NCBI RefSeq assembly: GCF_018866325.1
Contig: NZ_CP076457.1
Span: 3,941,001 to 4,005,000 of the forward strand
Source of the DNA: Streptomyces sp. YPW6
Lineage (GTDB): Bacteria > Actinomycetota > Actinomycetes > Streptomycetales > Streptomycetaceae
Length of the DNA: 64,000 nt
Direction of reading: 5' to 3'
Shown here: positions 9,285-17,650 of the stretch, one piece after another
Layout of the letters: every line of letters starts with the position of its first letter
Position numbering within the stretch: the stretch's first letter is position 1
Translations under genes and position numbers: made by a program
Notes under the pieces: generated by a model
What the model was told of the DNA's origin: nothing
Databases searched by the model: none
Seen by the model: the letters and a program-made list of their open reading frames with translations, nothing else

Positions 9285-12200
9285 AGCGCGCCCCCGTTCC
9301 GGCTGGAGCGCCCGGCGGCGTCCTCGTCCGCGTCCCACCCGCCGCCGTCCCAGCCGTCCGCCGCCGGCCGACGGACCGGCGGCCGGTCGTGTCCCCCGAT
9401 CCCGTCCGGTCCGTCGCCGAACCGGTCGCCCCGGCGCTCTTCGTCCCGGCGGTCCTCGCCCCGGTGCCCTTCGTCCGGGCGTTCCTCGTCCCGATGCCCT
9501 TCGCCCCACGCCCGGTTGTCGCCGAACCGGTCGTCCCGGCGGCCTTCGCCCCACGCCCGGTCGTCGCCGAACCGGTCGTCGCTGAAGCGGTCGTCGCGGA
9601 CCGGCCGGGGGCCGGTCGGGCGGTCGTCCGTGAAGAGCTCGTCGCGGGAGGGCCGGGGTTCGCTGAAGCCCTCGTCCGAGAAGCGGTCGCGGGAGGGCCG
9701 GGGGTCGGTGAACTCCTCGTCCGTGAACCGGTCGTCGCGGACCGGCCGGGGGCCGGTGGGCCGGGGTTCGCTGAAGCCCTCGTCCGAGAAGCGGTCGCGG
9801 GAGGGCCGGGGGTCGGTGAACTCCTCGTCCGTGAACCGGTCGTCGACCCGCCGCGCCGCGTCCCGCGCCCGCTCGTCCCGCGAGGCGCCGACCCCGTAGC
9901 GCTCCTCCCCGGAGCCGTAGCGCTCCCGTCCGTTGCGAGGCTCCCCGTACCGCTCCTCCGGCGCGTACCGCGTGTCCGACGCGTACCGCTCCTCGGCCCC
10001 GTACCGCTCCTCGGTCCCGTACCGCTCCTCGGTCCCGTACCGCTCCTCGGTCCCGTACCGCTCCTCGGTCCCGTACCGCTTCTCCGACGCGTGCCGCTCC
10101 TCCGTCCCGTAGGCCCCGTACGTGTCGTTCGGGACGGCGGCGTGCGCCGAGCGAGGCGCGGGCAGGCCGCTCTCGCGGGGCCGCTCCCCGGCGGGCGGGT
10201 GTGCGTCGGTGCTCGGGGCTGCCGTGCCCCAGTCCTCGTCGTCCACCGGGGTGCGTCGGCGTTCCGGGGCGGGGCGGGAGAGACGGGGGCCCGGGGTGCC
10301 GCCGCGTGCGTGGTCCAGCAGAGTGCGCAGCGTGGGCTGGATCGCGTGCTGGTCGCCGAACTCCGTGTCCAGGGCGGCGGGCAGGGTCTCCGCCCAGAAC
10401 TCCCACAGCGGCCGGATCCAGCCGTCCACGCGTTCTCCGCCGTGCTCCCGGCGCTCCTCCAGGAGGCGCAGCTGGCGCGGGGCGATGTGTTCGACCAGTT
10501 CGACGAAGAGCGGGTGCGGTTCGGTGCCCGCGCGGGCGAGGCCGAGGGGCTGGGCGCCCATCAGTCTGCGGCAGTAGTCCTCGACGGTCCGTTCGTCGTC
10601 CAGGACGGTCCAGCGTTCGTAGGAGCGCAGCAGTTCCGACCAGCTGGAGATGCCGCCGGGGAAGTCGCCGAGCCGCAGGCGTACGCCGGGGACGCTCGCG
10701 CCCGTCTCCGGGAACAGCCGCAGCCGCACCCGGGCGGGCGAGGAGGAGTCGCCCTCCAGCACGTCCACCTGGCCGTTCCACAGGCAGCACAGCAGGCGGT
10801 GCAGGATCGTGCGCCGGTCCTCCTCGCTGCTGACCATCCAGTCGTCCTCGAAGCCGAGGCGCTGCCGCCAGCGCAGGACGTCGTGGGCCTGTTCGTCGTC
10901 CTTGGCCCTGGCCCACTGGCGCAGCACCTTGCGGGCCTCGGGCACCTGGGTGAGGCTCATCTCGCTGCGGAACAGGACCACGGTGATCGAGTCGCTCTCC
11001 ACGCCCCGGTACTCGACGGCGTTCTTCGCGTCGGACGGCAGGCGCAGCGCCTTGGCGAGGTACTCCTGCACCTCCTCCGCCGCATGGACCCGCGGATGCG
11101 TGACCAGGACCCGCAGCGGTCCGGTGCCCTCCGGGGTGAAGCCGACCGGCAGCAGCCCGGTGAGCTTGCGGCTGAACAGGTCGAGCGCTTCCTTGCTGAC
11201 CTGGTCGGTGGCGTCGGCGTCACCGGCGGCGGCCGCCAGCAGCGTGCTCATCGAGGGCAGCAGGGGCCGCTCCTCCACCTGTGCCCCGCTCTCCGCGAAG
11301 AGCCGGGTGATCCGCCCCTCCAGCCGGGCCTTGACCGTTTGGACCGCCCCGTCGGGGCTGCGGTGGCTGCGCGCGTGGACGTCCCGCCAGGTGTCCCCGT
11401 CGACGAGCCGCAGCAGCAGCGACGCCTCGTCGTCGCCCTCGCGCAGGCCCTCGCGGCGGACGAGGCGGGTCACGACGTCCTCGTAGAAGTGGTTGAGGCT
11501 GCGCTGGGGCGGCAGGAGGTACGAGATGCCGGTGCGCTCCGCGTACAGCTCCATGCCCTTCTGCTCGGCGGACTTGCGCTCCTGGTCGGCCTGCTTGCGG
11601 AAGGCGTTGACGAGCCGCCCGAGGTCGGTGCCCGCCGTCTCCGCCTGGGACTGCCAGCGCTGCTGCTGCTCGCGCCAGGCCTCGTGCCAGACGGCCCGGC
11701 TGCGCCAGCGGTACCAGCTGTCCTGCGCCTGGAGGGCGGCCCGTACGTCGTCGTCGCCCCAGCGGGCCGGGGACATCCCCGCGATCCGGCCCTTGATCCG
11801 GGGGGTCTTGGGCGGCTGGTCGCTGACGCCCGGCGGCCGCTTCGGGGAGCGGGCGCGGGCGGAGAGCATGCCGAGGAACCCGAGCCGGGTGATCTCGTCC
11901 TCGCTGTCGGGCACGCCCCGGACGAGGCGTTCGGCGAGGAACGGATCGATGCTCTGGAGCAGCTTCTCGATCGCCGGGCGCGGGCTGAAGCGGCCCGCCA
12001 TCGCGGCGGCCTGGCGGTCGGCGATGCCCTGGAGTTCGGACAGCAGCCGCTGCATGTCCCCGATCCTGTGGTTGAGCGCCTCCTCGATCGCCTTGCCGCC
12101 GCGCGGCAGCGGCTGCGGGTCCTCCACGGGCAACTGCTTGCGCTCCCACAGCTCTTCGAGATGGGAGTCGGCGAACAGCCGGCGGATCAACGGCACCGCG

Positions 12201-13441
12201 TCGTCCTTCGCCGGGTTGCGCGGGCGTTCCACCAGTTCCGTCACCGCGACCCGCAGGAGCCGCCCGGCCACCAGATCGGCCAGCTGGTCCATGGGCGCGG
12301 TCATCGAGGCGACCAGGCTGGTGGAGACGCCCTGGCGGCCGATGCCCGTGGGGGACAGGGCGCTGCGGTGCACACCCCGGTTGATGAAGCTGGCGGCGAA
12401 GGTCTGGAAGTCGTCGTCGCCGGCCATCGACCGGCCCTGCGAGCGGCTGTCGCCCAGTTCGGTGCCGATCAGCGACATCACCAGCGAGACGATGGAGCGG
12501 CGCAGGTCCTCCTGCCGGATGCCCGCGGTCGGGCTGAAGAGGAACGCGGTCGGCAGGATCCCGGTGCGCAGCCGGACCGGGGTGGTGCCCGGGTAGCGGA
12601 TGCCGAGGCCGGTCTCCTGATCGAGGTCGCCGATCTCCGCCCCGGCGGTGGGCGCGTTCTGGCCGTCCACGAGGCGGAACAGGTCGACGAGCGAACGTGC
12701 GGCGTTGAGTTCGGCCTCGCGGCCGCCACCGGTGGAGGCGGGGAACGAGGACGGCATGACGACCAGCGGGTAGATCTTCACGCCGTTGAAGCGGCGCATC
12801 TTGAACGCCTGGTTGATCAGGTGGAGGTAGTCCAGGAAGATCCCGGCCCCGGTGCCGCCCGCGACCGAGAACGCCACGAAGACGTCGCAGCCGGTGACCC
12901 GGCCGCCGCCCAGTTCGCTCAGCTCGCCCGCCGACTTGGCGATGGCGTCGATCGCCTGGAGGAGGGGTTCGAGGACCGGCTGGAGGGAGTGCCGCAGTGT
13001 GGCGAAGAGCGCGGCGCGGCCGACCGTGGGGAGCTGGCCCGCGCCGTTGTGCAGCGGGGTGACCCGCGGTTCGCCGTCGCGCGGGGGCAGCCAGCCCGCG
13101 ACCTCGTCGCGCAGACTGGCCCGCAGCATCTGGGTCACCTCGGGCGAACTGTCGAAGTTCGGCAGGAGGTTGTGGGTGGCCCGCGAGGTGCGGGAGTACG
13201 CCGCGCGCAGCGAGGAGTCCACGTTGAACTGGGGCAGTCGCTGGAGGTCGGACTCGCTGAAGTCCGCGTACACGAACTGCAGGCAGTCGGGCAGTTGGTA
13301 GGGGGCGAGGCCGCCGATGTGCTGGAGGGCGGTGCCGTCGGGGCCGCACAGGTCCACGCGCAGCCGGCGTTCCAGCTCGGCGCCGACGAGGCCGCCGGTC
13401 CCGCCCAGGCCGACGAAGAGCATCGGCTGGAAGATCTTCAT
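9281..13441 (-). CDS. Giant tubulin-like GTPase with long repetitive tail
   Basis: 1386 residues. It starts at ATG 13441 behind a GGGAGGAA ribosome site. The N-terminus has the nucleotide-binding pattern of the tubulin/FtsZ superfamily: 'FVGLGGTGG' at residues 9-17 and the T4-type signature 'VAGGTGAG' near residue 193, matching the GGGTGxG rule with one change. A long helical body to about residue 1060 follows, with no membrane segment. The last 300 residues are disordered and repetitive: first a GTEERY hexad repeated at least four times, then two copies of a block built on 'RDRFSDEGFSEPRP' and 'DDRFTDEEFTDPRP', then DRFGD/RAWGEG repeats. Such tubulin-like proteins are known from actinomycete loci with vWA and GTPase genes. 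A filament-forming or scaffold role is likely by family; it is not a cell-division FtsZ. Confidence 0.78.
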   Translation of the reverse strand: MKIFQPMLFVGLGGTGGLVGAELERRLRVDLCGPDGTALQHIGGLAPYQLPDCLQFVYADFSESDLQRLPQFNVDSSLRAAYSRTSRATHNLLPNFDSSPEVTQMLRASLRDEVAGWLPPRDGEPRVTPLHNGAGQLPTVGRAALFATLRHSLQPVLEPLLQAIDAIAKSAGELSELGGGRVTGCDVFVAFSVAGGTGAGIFLDYLHLINQAFKMRRFNGVKIYPLVVMPSSFPASTGGGREAELNAARSLVDLFRLVDGQNAPTAGAEIGDLDQETGLGIRYPGTTPVRLRTGILPTAFLFSPTAGIRQEDLRRSIVSLVMSLIGTELGDSRSQGRSMAGDDDFQTFAASFINRGVHRSALSPTGIGRQGVSTSLVASMTAPMDQLADLVAGRLLRVAVTELVERPRNPAKDDAVPLIRRLFADSHLEELWERKQLPVEDPQPLPRGGKAIEEALNHRIGDMQRLLSELQGIADRQAAAMAGRFSPRPAIEKLLQSIDPFLAERLVRGVPDSEDEITRLGFLGMLSARARSPKRPPGVSDQPPKTPRIKGRIAGMSPARWGDDDVRAALQAQDSWYRWRSRAVWHEAWREQQQRWQSQAETAGTDLGRLVNAFRKQADQERKSAEQKGMELYAERTGISYLLPPQRSLNHFYEDVVTRLVRREGLREGDDEASLLLRLVDGDTWRDVHARSHRSPDGAVQTVKARLEGRITRLFAESGAQVEERPLLPSMSTLLAAAAGDADATDQVSKEALDLFSRKLTGLLPVGFTPEGTGPLRVLVTHPRVHAAEEVQEYLAKALRLPSDAKNAVEYRGVESDSITVVLFRSEMSLTQVPEARKVLRQWARAKDDEQAHDVLRWRQRLGFEDDWMVSSEEDRRTILHRLLCCLWNGQVDVLEGDSSSPARVRLRLFPETGASVPGVRLRLGDFPGGISSWSELLRSYERWTVLDDERTVEDYCRRLMGAQPLGLARAGTEPHPLFVELVEHIAPRQLRLLEERREHGGERVDGWIRPLWEFWAETLPAALDTEFGDQHAIQPTLRTLLDHARGGTPGPRLSRPAPERRRTPVDDEDWGTAAPSTDAHPPAGERPRESGLPAPRSAHAAVPNDTYGAYGTEERHASEKRYGTEERYGTEERYGTEERYGTEERYGAEERYASDTRYAPEERYGEPRNGRERYGSGEERYGVGASRDERARDAARRVDDRFTDEEFTDPRPSRDRFSDEGFSEPRPTGPRPVRDDRFTDEEFTDPRPSRDRFSDEGFSEPRPSRDELFTDDRPTGPRPVRDDRFSDDRFGDDRAWGEGRRDDRFGDNRAWGEGHRDEERPDEGHRGEDRRDEERRGDRFGDGPDGIGGHDRPPVRRPAADGWDGGGWDADEDAAGRSSRNGGAL
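9600..10125 (-). repeat. Tandem repeats encoding the tubulin-like protein tail
   Basis: An 18-bp unit encoding the hexad RYGTEE is repeated about four to five times around 9990-10080. Two long near-identical blocks of roughly 120 bp follow at about 9640-9720 and 9760-9840. These repeats stay in frame and can change the tail length by recombination. They are coding repeats, not a CRISPR array, because there are no unique spacers. Confidence 0.85.
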
Positions 13442-13490
13442 GGGGTTCCTCCCGTTGCCGGCCGGGGTGGGGCCGGTACGTCGATGGGCG

Positions 13491-15764
13491 TCACAGGTAG
13501 TCGTCGTGTCCGCCGGTGCTCACCGGATCGGGCCGGCCGGGGGTGGTGGGGCGTACGGAGTCCTCGCCGAGGGCGAGACTCAGCCGGTCGGTGAGTTCCA
13601 CCCGGCCGTTCGCGGTGAGCCGGGCCGGGCGGCCGCCGCTCCGCCTGCGCAGTACCGCACCGCCCTCGGGGCTGCGCTGCACGGCGTACTGGCCGTGGGC
13701 GCGGCGCTCGATCCGCGGGTTGCTGTGCGCCTCCGCGATGTCGAACGCGTACCACTGCTTCTGGCCGTGCCCGGCCTTGTGGACGCCGAGTACGTCGCCG
13801 TCCTCGGAGATCAGATGGAGCATCAGCCCGTACGGGTCGCGGCGGCCGCGCCGCTGCCGGAGCCAGGCCAGCGCGAGCAGGACGCCGACGACGATCAGCG
13901 CGACGGCGCCGACCAGCACCCACCAGTAGCGGTCCAGCAGGCTGGGTTCGGCGGTGACCTGGACGGAGAGCGGGGTGCGCACCAGGGTGCGGTCGCCGTC
14001 GGTGGCGTCCTGGACGGTGACGGTGCCGCCGATGCCGAGCGGCCCGTCGTCGAGCCGCCCGTCGAAGGACTTCGCCTCGCCGATCCGCACCCGGATCTCG
14101 TGGGTGCTGGACGCGCCGGGCTTCACCACGATCTCGGCGGGGCTCACACCGAGGAGTCCGGCCCGGACGTCCGCGAGGGAGAGCCGCAGCGTGTGCGGGG
14201 CGTCGGTGCTGTTCGTGACGGAGAGGCGCGCGGTGACGGTGTCCCCGGGGTGGCCCTCGCCCCGGACCGGGGAGAGCGCCGTGGTGACGGGCAGGGTGCC
14301 GGGGGCGACCTGGCCGCCCTCGCTGCGGGTGTCGGCGCTGAGCCCGGATGCGGTGAGGGTGCCGCTGACCTTCAGGGCGCCGTCGGCGCTCTCGGGGATG
14401 GTGACCGTACCGCTGAAGGAGCCGTCGCTCTTCCTGGGGTCGGGGCCCTTGCCGTCGTCGGCGAGGCGCAGGGGCAGCGGTGCGAAGCCGTCGCCGGTGA
14501 GTTCGCTGCTCACCTTCAGACCGGCGTAGTCGGCGGGGTCCTTGATCTCGTAGCCCTCGCGGGTCTGGAGCCGCATGGTGACGGTCGCCTTCTGCCCGGC
14601 CTGCGGGGAGGGCGGGTCCATCGTGATGGAGCCGCGCAGCTCGCCCTGCCACAGGACGCTGACGCCGACGGGCAGCGAGCGGTGGCCCTCGGGGGCCTTC
14701 ACGTCGACCTTCCAGCGGCCGGGCACCGGGTCGATGATCTTCAGCGCCTCCACGGTGTTGCCGCCGCCCGCGAGTTCGAAGGTGGAGTCCCGGAACGTTC
14801 CCGTGGTGGGCACCTTGTTGCCGAGGGGGTCGGTGTAGGTGACGGTCACCTCGGGGGTGCCCTTGTCGACGACGATCGAGCCGACCGTCGCCAGCGGCGA
14901 GATGGTCACGGGCAGGGTGGCGGGCGGGCGCTTGCTCGGCCCCGGCTGGTAGCGCAGGCAGTGCGCGGCGGCGAAGATCCGCTCCAGCACCGGCCCGACG
15001 TCCTTGGCCCCGGAGACCTTACGGGCGCTGGGGCGGGCGGACGGCAGGTCGACGCAGCCCTTCTGGTAGCCGCCCGCGGCGATCCTGTCGAGCTGCTCCT
15101 TGTCCGGCGCGGGACCGAAGCCGAGCGGCCAGATCTGCACGTTCTCGGCGGCGGCGTTCTTCAGCTCCAGCTCCAGCTGCCGCTTGCCCTCCGCCGCGCG
15201 GTGCGCCGGATCCCCGTACTGGGGGCTGCCGGTGACGTCCATCTCCCCGTCCGTGAGCAGGAACAGCACCCGGGGGACCGACGGGTCGGTGCCCGAGCTC
15301 AGCTCGTGCACGCCCTGGCGGATCGCGCTCGGGAAGTCCGTGCCGGTGCCCTCGCTCTTCTTGCGGCCGCGCAGCTTCTCCACGCAGCCCCCGATGGACT
15401 CCCGCCCGGCCGCGTCCAGTCGCGTACGGGGGCAGGCGGGGTCCACCGCACGCTGGTCGGCGGACTCGGCGGCGGCGAAGCCGAACACGGTGATGTACGA
15501 GGCCGCCGAGACGTCGCCCAGCGCGATCCGGGCGGCGGCCGCCTTCTCCGCCTTGATGTCCTCGGGCGCGAGGCTCGCCGACTGGTCGACGGCCACCGCG
15601 TAGTTGACGGAGGCGAAGGCGGGCGCGGCGGCTGCCGCCGGTTCCGGATCGGGGGCGGCGGGTGCCGTCAAGGAGATGAACACGGCCGCGGCGGCCAGGG
15701 CGGACAGCGCCGCCCGTCCGGCCCGGCCGGTGCCGGCCGGGCCTCTTCTTCGGTCAGTTCGCAC
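13491..15764 (-). CDS. Secreted/membrane-anchored vWA domain protein
   Basis: 757 residues from a GTG preceded by AGGGGAC. An Arg-rich start and the hydrophobic stretch 'ALSALAAAAVFISLTAPA' (residues 19-36) make a Sec signal. The vWA domain follows, with the MIDAS motif DQSAS at residues 60-64 and 'LFLLTDGEMDVTG' further on, so metal binding should be intact. Ig-like beta domains occupy the middle. One membrane helix lies near residues 613-634 ('WWVLVGAVALIVVGVLLALA'), followed by an Arg patch and a C-terminal cytoplasmic domain of about 120 residues. The topology is therefore an extracytoplasmic vWA and Ig-like part with a cytoplasmic tail. This suits a surface sensor passing a signal to the tubulin-like protein encoded 49 bp downstream. 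vWA proteins of this kind accompany MoxR, GTPase and tubulin-like conflict systems. Confidence 0.8.
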   Translation of the reverse strand: MRTDRRRGPAGTGRAGRAALSALAAAAVFISLTAPAAPDPEPAAAAAPAFASVNYAVAVDQSASLAPEDIKAEKAAAARIALGDVSAASYITVFGFAAAESADQRAVDPACPRTRLDAAGRESIGGCVEKLRGRKKSEGTGTDFPSAIRQGVHELSSGTDPSVPRVLFLLTDGEMDVTGSPQYGDPAHRAAEGKRQLELELKNAAAENVQIWPLGFGPAPDKEQLDRIAAGGYQKGCVDLPSARPSARKVSGAKDVGPVLERIFAAAHCLRYQPGPSKRPPATLPVTISPLATVGSIVVDKGTPEVTVTYTDPLGNKVPTTGTFRDSTFELAGGGNTVEALKIIDPVPGRWKVDVKAPEGHRSLPVGVSVLWQGELRGSITMDPPSPQAGQKATVTMRLQTREGYEIKDPADYAGLKVSSELTGDGFAPLPLRLADDGKGPDPRKSDGSFSGTVTIPESADGALKVSGTLTASGLSADTRSEGGQVAPGTLPVTTALSPVRGEGHPGDTVTARLSVTNSTDAPHTLRLSLADVRAGLLGVSPAEIVVKPGASSTHEIRVRIGEAKSFDGRLDDGPLGIGGTVTVQDATDGDRTLVRTPLSVQVTAEPSLLDRYWWVLVGAVALIVVGVLLALAWLRQRRGRRDPYGLMLHLISEDGDVLGVHKAGHGQKQWYAFDIAEAHSNPRIERRAHGQYAVQRSPEGGAVLRRRSGGRPARLTANGRVELTDRLSLALGEDSVRPTTPGRPDPVSTGGHDDYL

Positions 15765-15785
15765 GACCGTCCCCTTTTGCTGTCG

Positions 15786-15857
15786 ATGCGTGTCTGCGTG
15801 TCTGCGTGTCTGCGTGTGCGTGTCGCGTGTCTGGTGTGTCGTGTGTCTGCGTGGTGC
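15786..15857. repeat. Short TGTCTGCG-type repeats between operon segments
   Basis: The 183-bp gap between the vWA gene and the small membrane protein gene holds a run of near-identical 8-mers of the form cgtgtctg. This is unusual in an otherwise gapless operon. The gap could carry an internal promoter; I see no clear -35/-10 pair. Confidence 0.6.
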
Positions 15858-15947
15858 CGTGAGGGTGAAGCATGGAGTGTGCGTTCGATTACTCTTCGTG
15901 GTCGCCGGTGGTGCGCCTCTGGACGGGGAGCACCTCCGCGGGTCCGG

Positions 15948-16499
15948 TCAGCGCGCGGCCAGGCTCCAGGCGAGAGCCAGCGCGGCCGACGGGGCGAGCG
16001 TGGCGACCGCCCAGCGGATCGCCCGGTACTTCGCGGACAGGATGGCGCTGACGTCCACGGCCTGGACGAGCAGCCAGCCGACCGGATCGCGGCCCGCCTC
16101 GTCGATCCGGGCGGTCAGCACGTCGTGGTCGTACGGGCCCAGCAGGTCCCCGAAATACGTCACCCCCGCCCGGTCGCGGACCGTGCCCGTACGCGGCATG
16201 AGCGTGCGGACCAGGGCGGCCACGGCGATCACCCACAGCAGCCCGGCGGCCACCAGCGCCAGGTCGCCGGGGCCCTGCCAGCCCGGGGAGCCGTGCCGCC
16301 CGATGAGGAAGGCGGGCAGGGCGAGCGCCCCCGAAAGCAGCACCGCCGCCTTGGAGTCGGCCCTGCCCAGGTCCTCCCGGACCGTCACCAGGAGCCGTTC
16401 CGCGATGCGTTCCCCCGCCCCGTCCGGCCCGTGCTGACCCCCGTCCGGCACCGGCGCGGTCGGGGCGGGGGAGGTCTGTGTACCGCCGTCGGCGCTCAC
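15948..16499 (-). CDS. Pycsar-effector-like small membrane protein (PycTM family)
   Basis: 183 residues. The GTG start overlaps the stop of the preceding gene. The pattern 'LGRADSKAAVLLSGALAL' after a soluble helix, a second membrane helix ('LALVAAGLLWVIAVAALV'), the central 'TYFGDLLGPYD' region and a last helix ('WAVATLAPSAALALAWSLA') match the Pycsar effector family (PycTM) as I remember it. In Pycsar anti-phage defence a cyclase makes cCMP or cUMP and a TM effector damages the inner membrane. Here a cyclase-like gene lies three genes upstream in the same operon (20348-21331), separated by the NTPase and SPFH-like genes, which makes that function plausible. Family recognition is from sequence pattern; the ligand is unknown. 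Confidence 0.72.
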   Translation of the reverse strand: MSADGGTQTSPAPTAPVPDGGQHGPDGAGERIAERLLVTVREDLGRADSKAAVLLSGALALPAFLIGRHGSPGWQGPGDLALVAAGLLWVIAVAALVRTLMPRTGTVRDRAGVTYFGDLLGPYDHDVLTARIDEAGRDPVGWLLVQAVDVSAILSAKYRAIRWAVATLAPSAALALAWSLAAR

Positions 16500-17650
16500 C
16501 CCTCGTCCTCCGCCCAGCCCCAGCCGTCGTCACGGGCGCGGGCGCGTGGCGCGGGGCCGGAGTCCCGGTCCCGGCGCCGGTCCCAGTCCCGGTCGCGGCT
16601 CTCGTCCCGGTCCCGGTCCCAGTCCCGGTCCCAGTCCTGGTCCCGGTCCTGGTCCCGGCGCCGGTCCCGGTCGGGCCGGGGCCGCCGCACCGGAGGCTCG
16701 TCCGACACCCAGTCGGGGCTGAACGGCTCGTCGCGGGCGGGCTCCAGCTCCCGCGGCGTCCTGCGGGCGGGCCGCCCGCCCACGGGGCCCTGGATGCTGA
16801 GGCGTTCGCGGTTGAGATAGGCGAGCGCCTGCGCGTCCATCTCGCTGGAGGGGATCTGGCCGCTGGCGACCAGGTCGAAGAGCCGGTCGACGCGGTCCTT
16901 CTCGTCCTGCCGGCCCTCCTGGCGGATCTGCTCCAGGAAGCTGTTGGCGGCCTCGGGGTCCGCGGCCAGCATGTGGCTGAGCTGCTCCAGCTCACCGCCG
17001 CGCAGCATCGTCAGGTAGCGCTGCTGGCGGATCATGTTCAGCTCGGCCCCGGACGCCTCCTCCCGGACGGCCTCCGTGTGGCCGATCGTCCGGTCGTCCA
17101 CCCGCAGCCGTACGTACAGCCGCACCCGCAGCCCGAGGTCCGCGCCGAGGTCGTTCCACCGGCCGGAGACGCAGGTCCGGGTGATGGCGGTGTTGGCCTG
17201 CTCCGCCTGGTGCACCGGGTACTGCGCGGAGATGTCCCGGAGCCGCTCCAGGGTCGGCGCGGTGAGCCGCTCGGCGATGTCGGTGACCACCTCCACCGCC
17301 ACCAGGTGCGGGTCCTCGACGGTCCAGTGGATGTCCACCTCCGCCTTGAAGAACGTCGCCCCGCCGGCGGCCGGCAGTTCCATCCGCAGCGTGGTGACGT
17401 AGGTGCCGGCGGCGATCTCGCAGATGGTGTGCGGCCGGGCCAGCGGCGGTTTGTCGTGATGGGTGATCCCGGAGACGCCCGCCACGCTGTGGCCCCGCCG
17501 GTAGAACAGCACCGACGTGGTGCGCGCGCCGCCCTGCCGGAACGGGCCCGTCGGCTGGTACTCCCGCAGGAACGGGCCCGCGGGCCTCGGTCCCGCCGAC
17601 GGGTCGTCCCCGGCCGTGCCGCCTGCGCCCGGACCGTACTCCTCAGCCAT
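16496..17650 (-). CDS. SPFH/band-7-like protein with charged repeat tail
   Basis: 384 residues from ATG 17650, behind a GAGGAGGAGAG ribosome site that lies inside the end of the upstream gene (8-bp overlap). Residues about 40-200 form a beta-rich then helical unit ('FFKAEVDIHWTVEDP', 'LRDISAQYPVHQAEQANTAI', 'RLYVRLRVDD'), reminiscent of SPFH/stomatin proteins that assemble on membranes. No membrane helix is seen. A helical segment follows, and the C-terminal 90 residues are Arg/Asp-rich short repeats (RDRD, RDQD, RDWD), strongly charged and disordered. The fold call is tentative. Its place between the NTPase and the Pycsar-like effector suggests a scaffold or regulator. Confidence 0.5.
   Translation of the reverse strand: MAEEYGPGAGGTAGDDPSAGPRPAGPFLREYQPTGPFRQGGARTTSVLFYRRGHSVAGVSGITHHDKPPLARPHTICEIAAGTYVTTLRMELPAAGGATFFKAEVDIHWTVEDPHLVAVEVVTDIAERLTAPTLERLRDISAQYPVHQAEQANTAITRTCVSGRWNDLGADLGLRVRLYVRLRVDDRTIGHTEAVREEASGAELNMIRQQRYLTMLRGGELEQLSHMLAADPEAANSFLEQIRQEGRQDEKDRVDRLFDLVASGQIPSSEMDAQALAYLNRERLSIQGPVGGRPARRTPRELEPARDEPFSPDWVSDEPPVRRPRPDRDRRRDQDRDQDWDRDWDRDRDESRDRDWDRRRDRDSGPAPRARARDDGWGWAEDEG

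Noticed and set aside
9600..10125. Array of short repeats that could suggest CRISPR
   Set aside because: Repeats are adjacent, in frame and code for protein repeats; no unique spacers and no cas genes.
9278..13594. 1438-codon plus-strand frame opposite the tubulin-like gene
   Set aside because: Antisense shadow; no ribosome site and no domain, whereas the minus frame has clear tubulin motifs and a start with a ribosome site.
13516..13929. Plus-strand open frames opposite the vWA gene
   Set aside because: Antisense shadows without ribosome sites or motifs.
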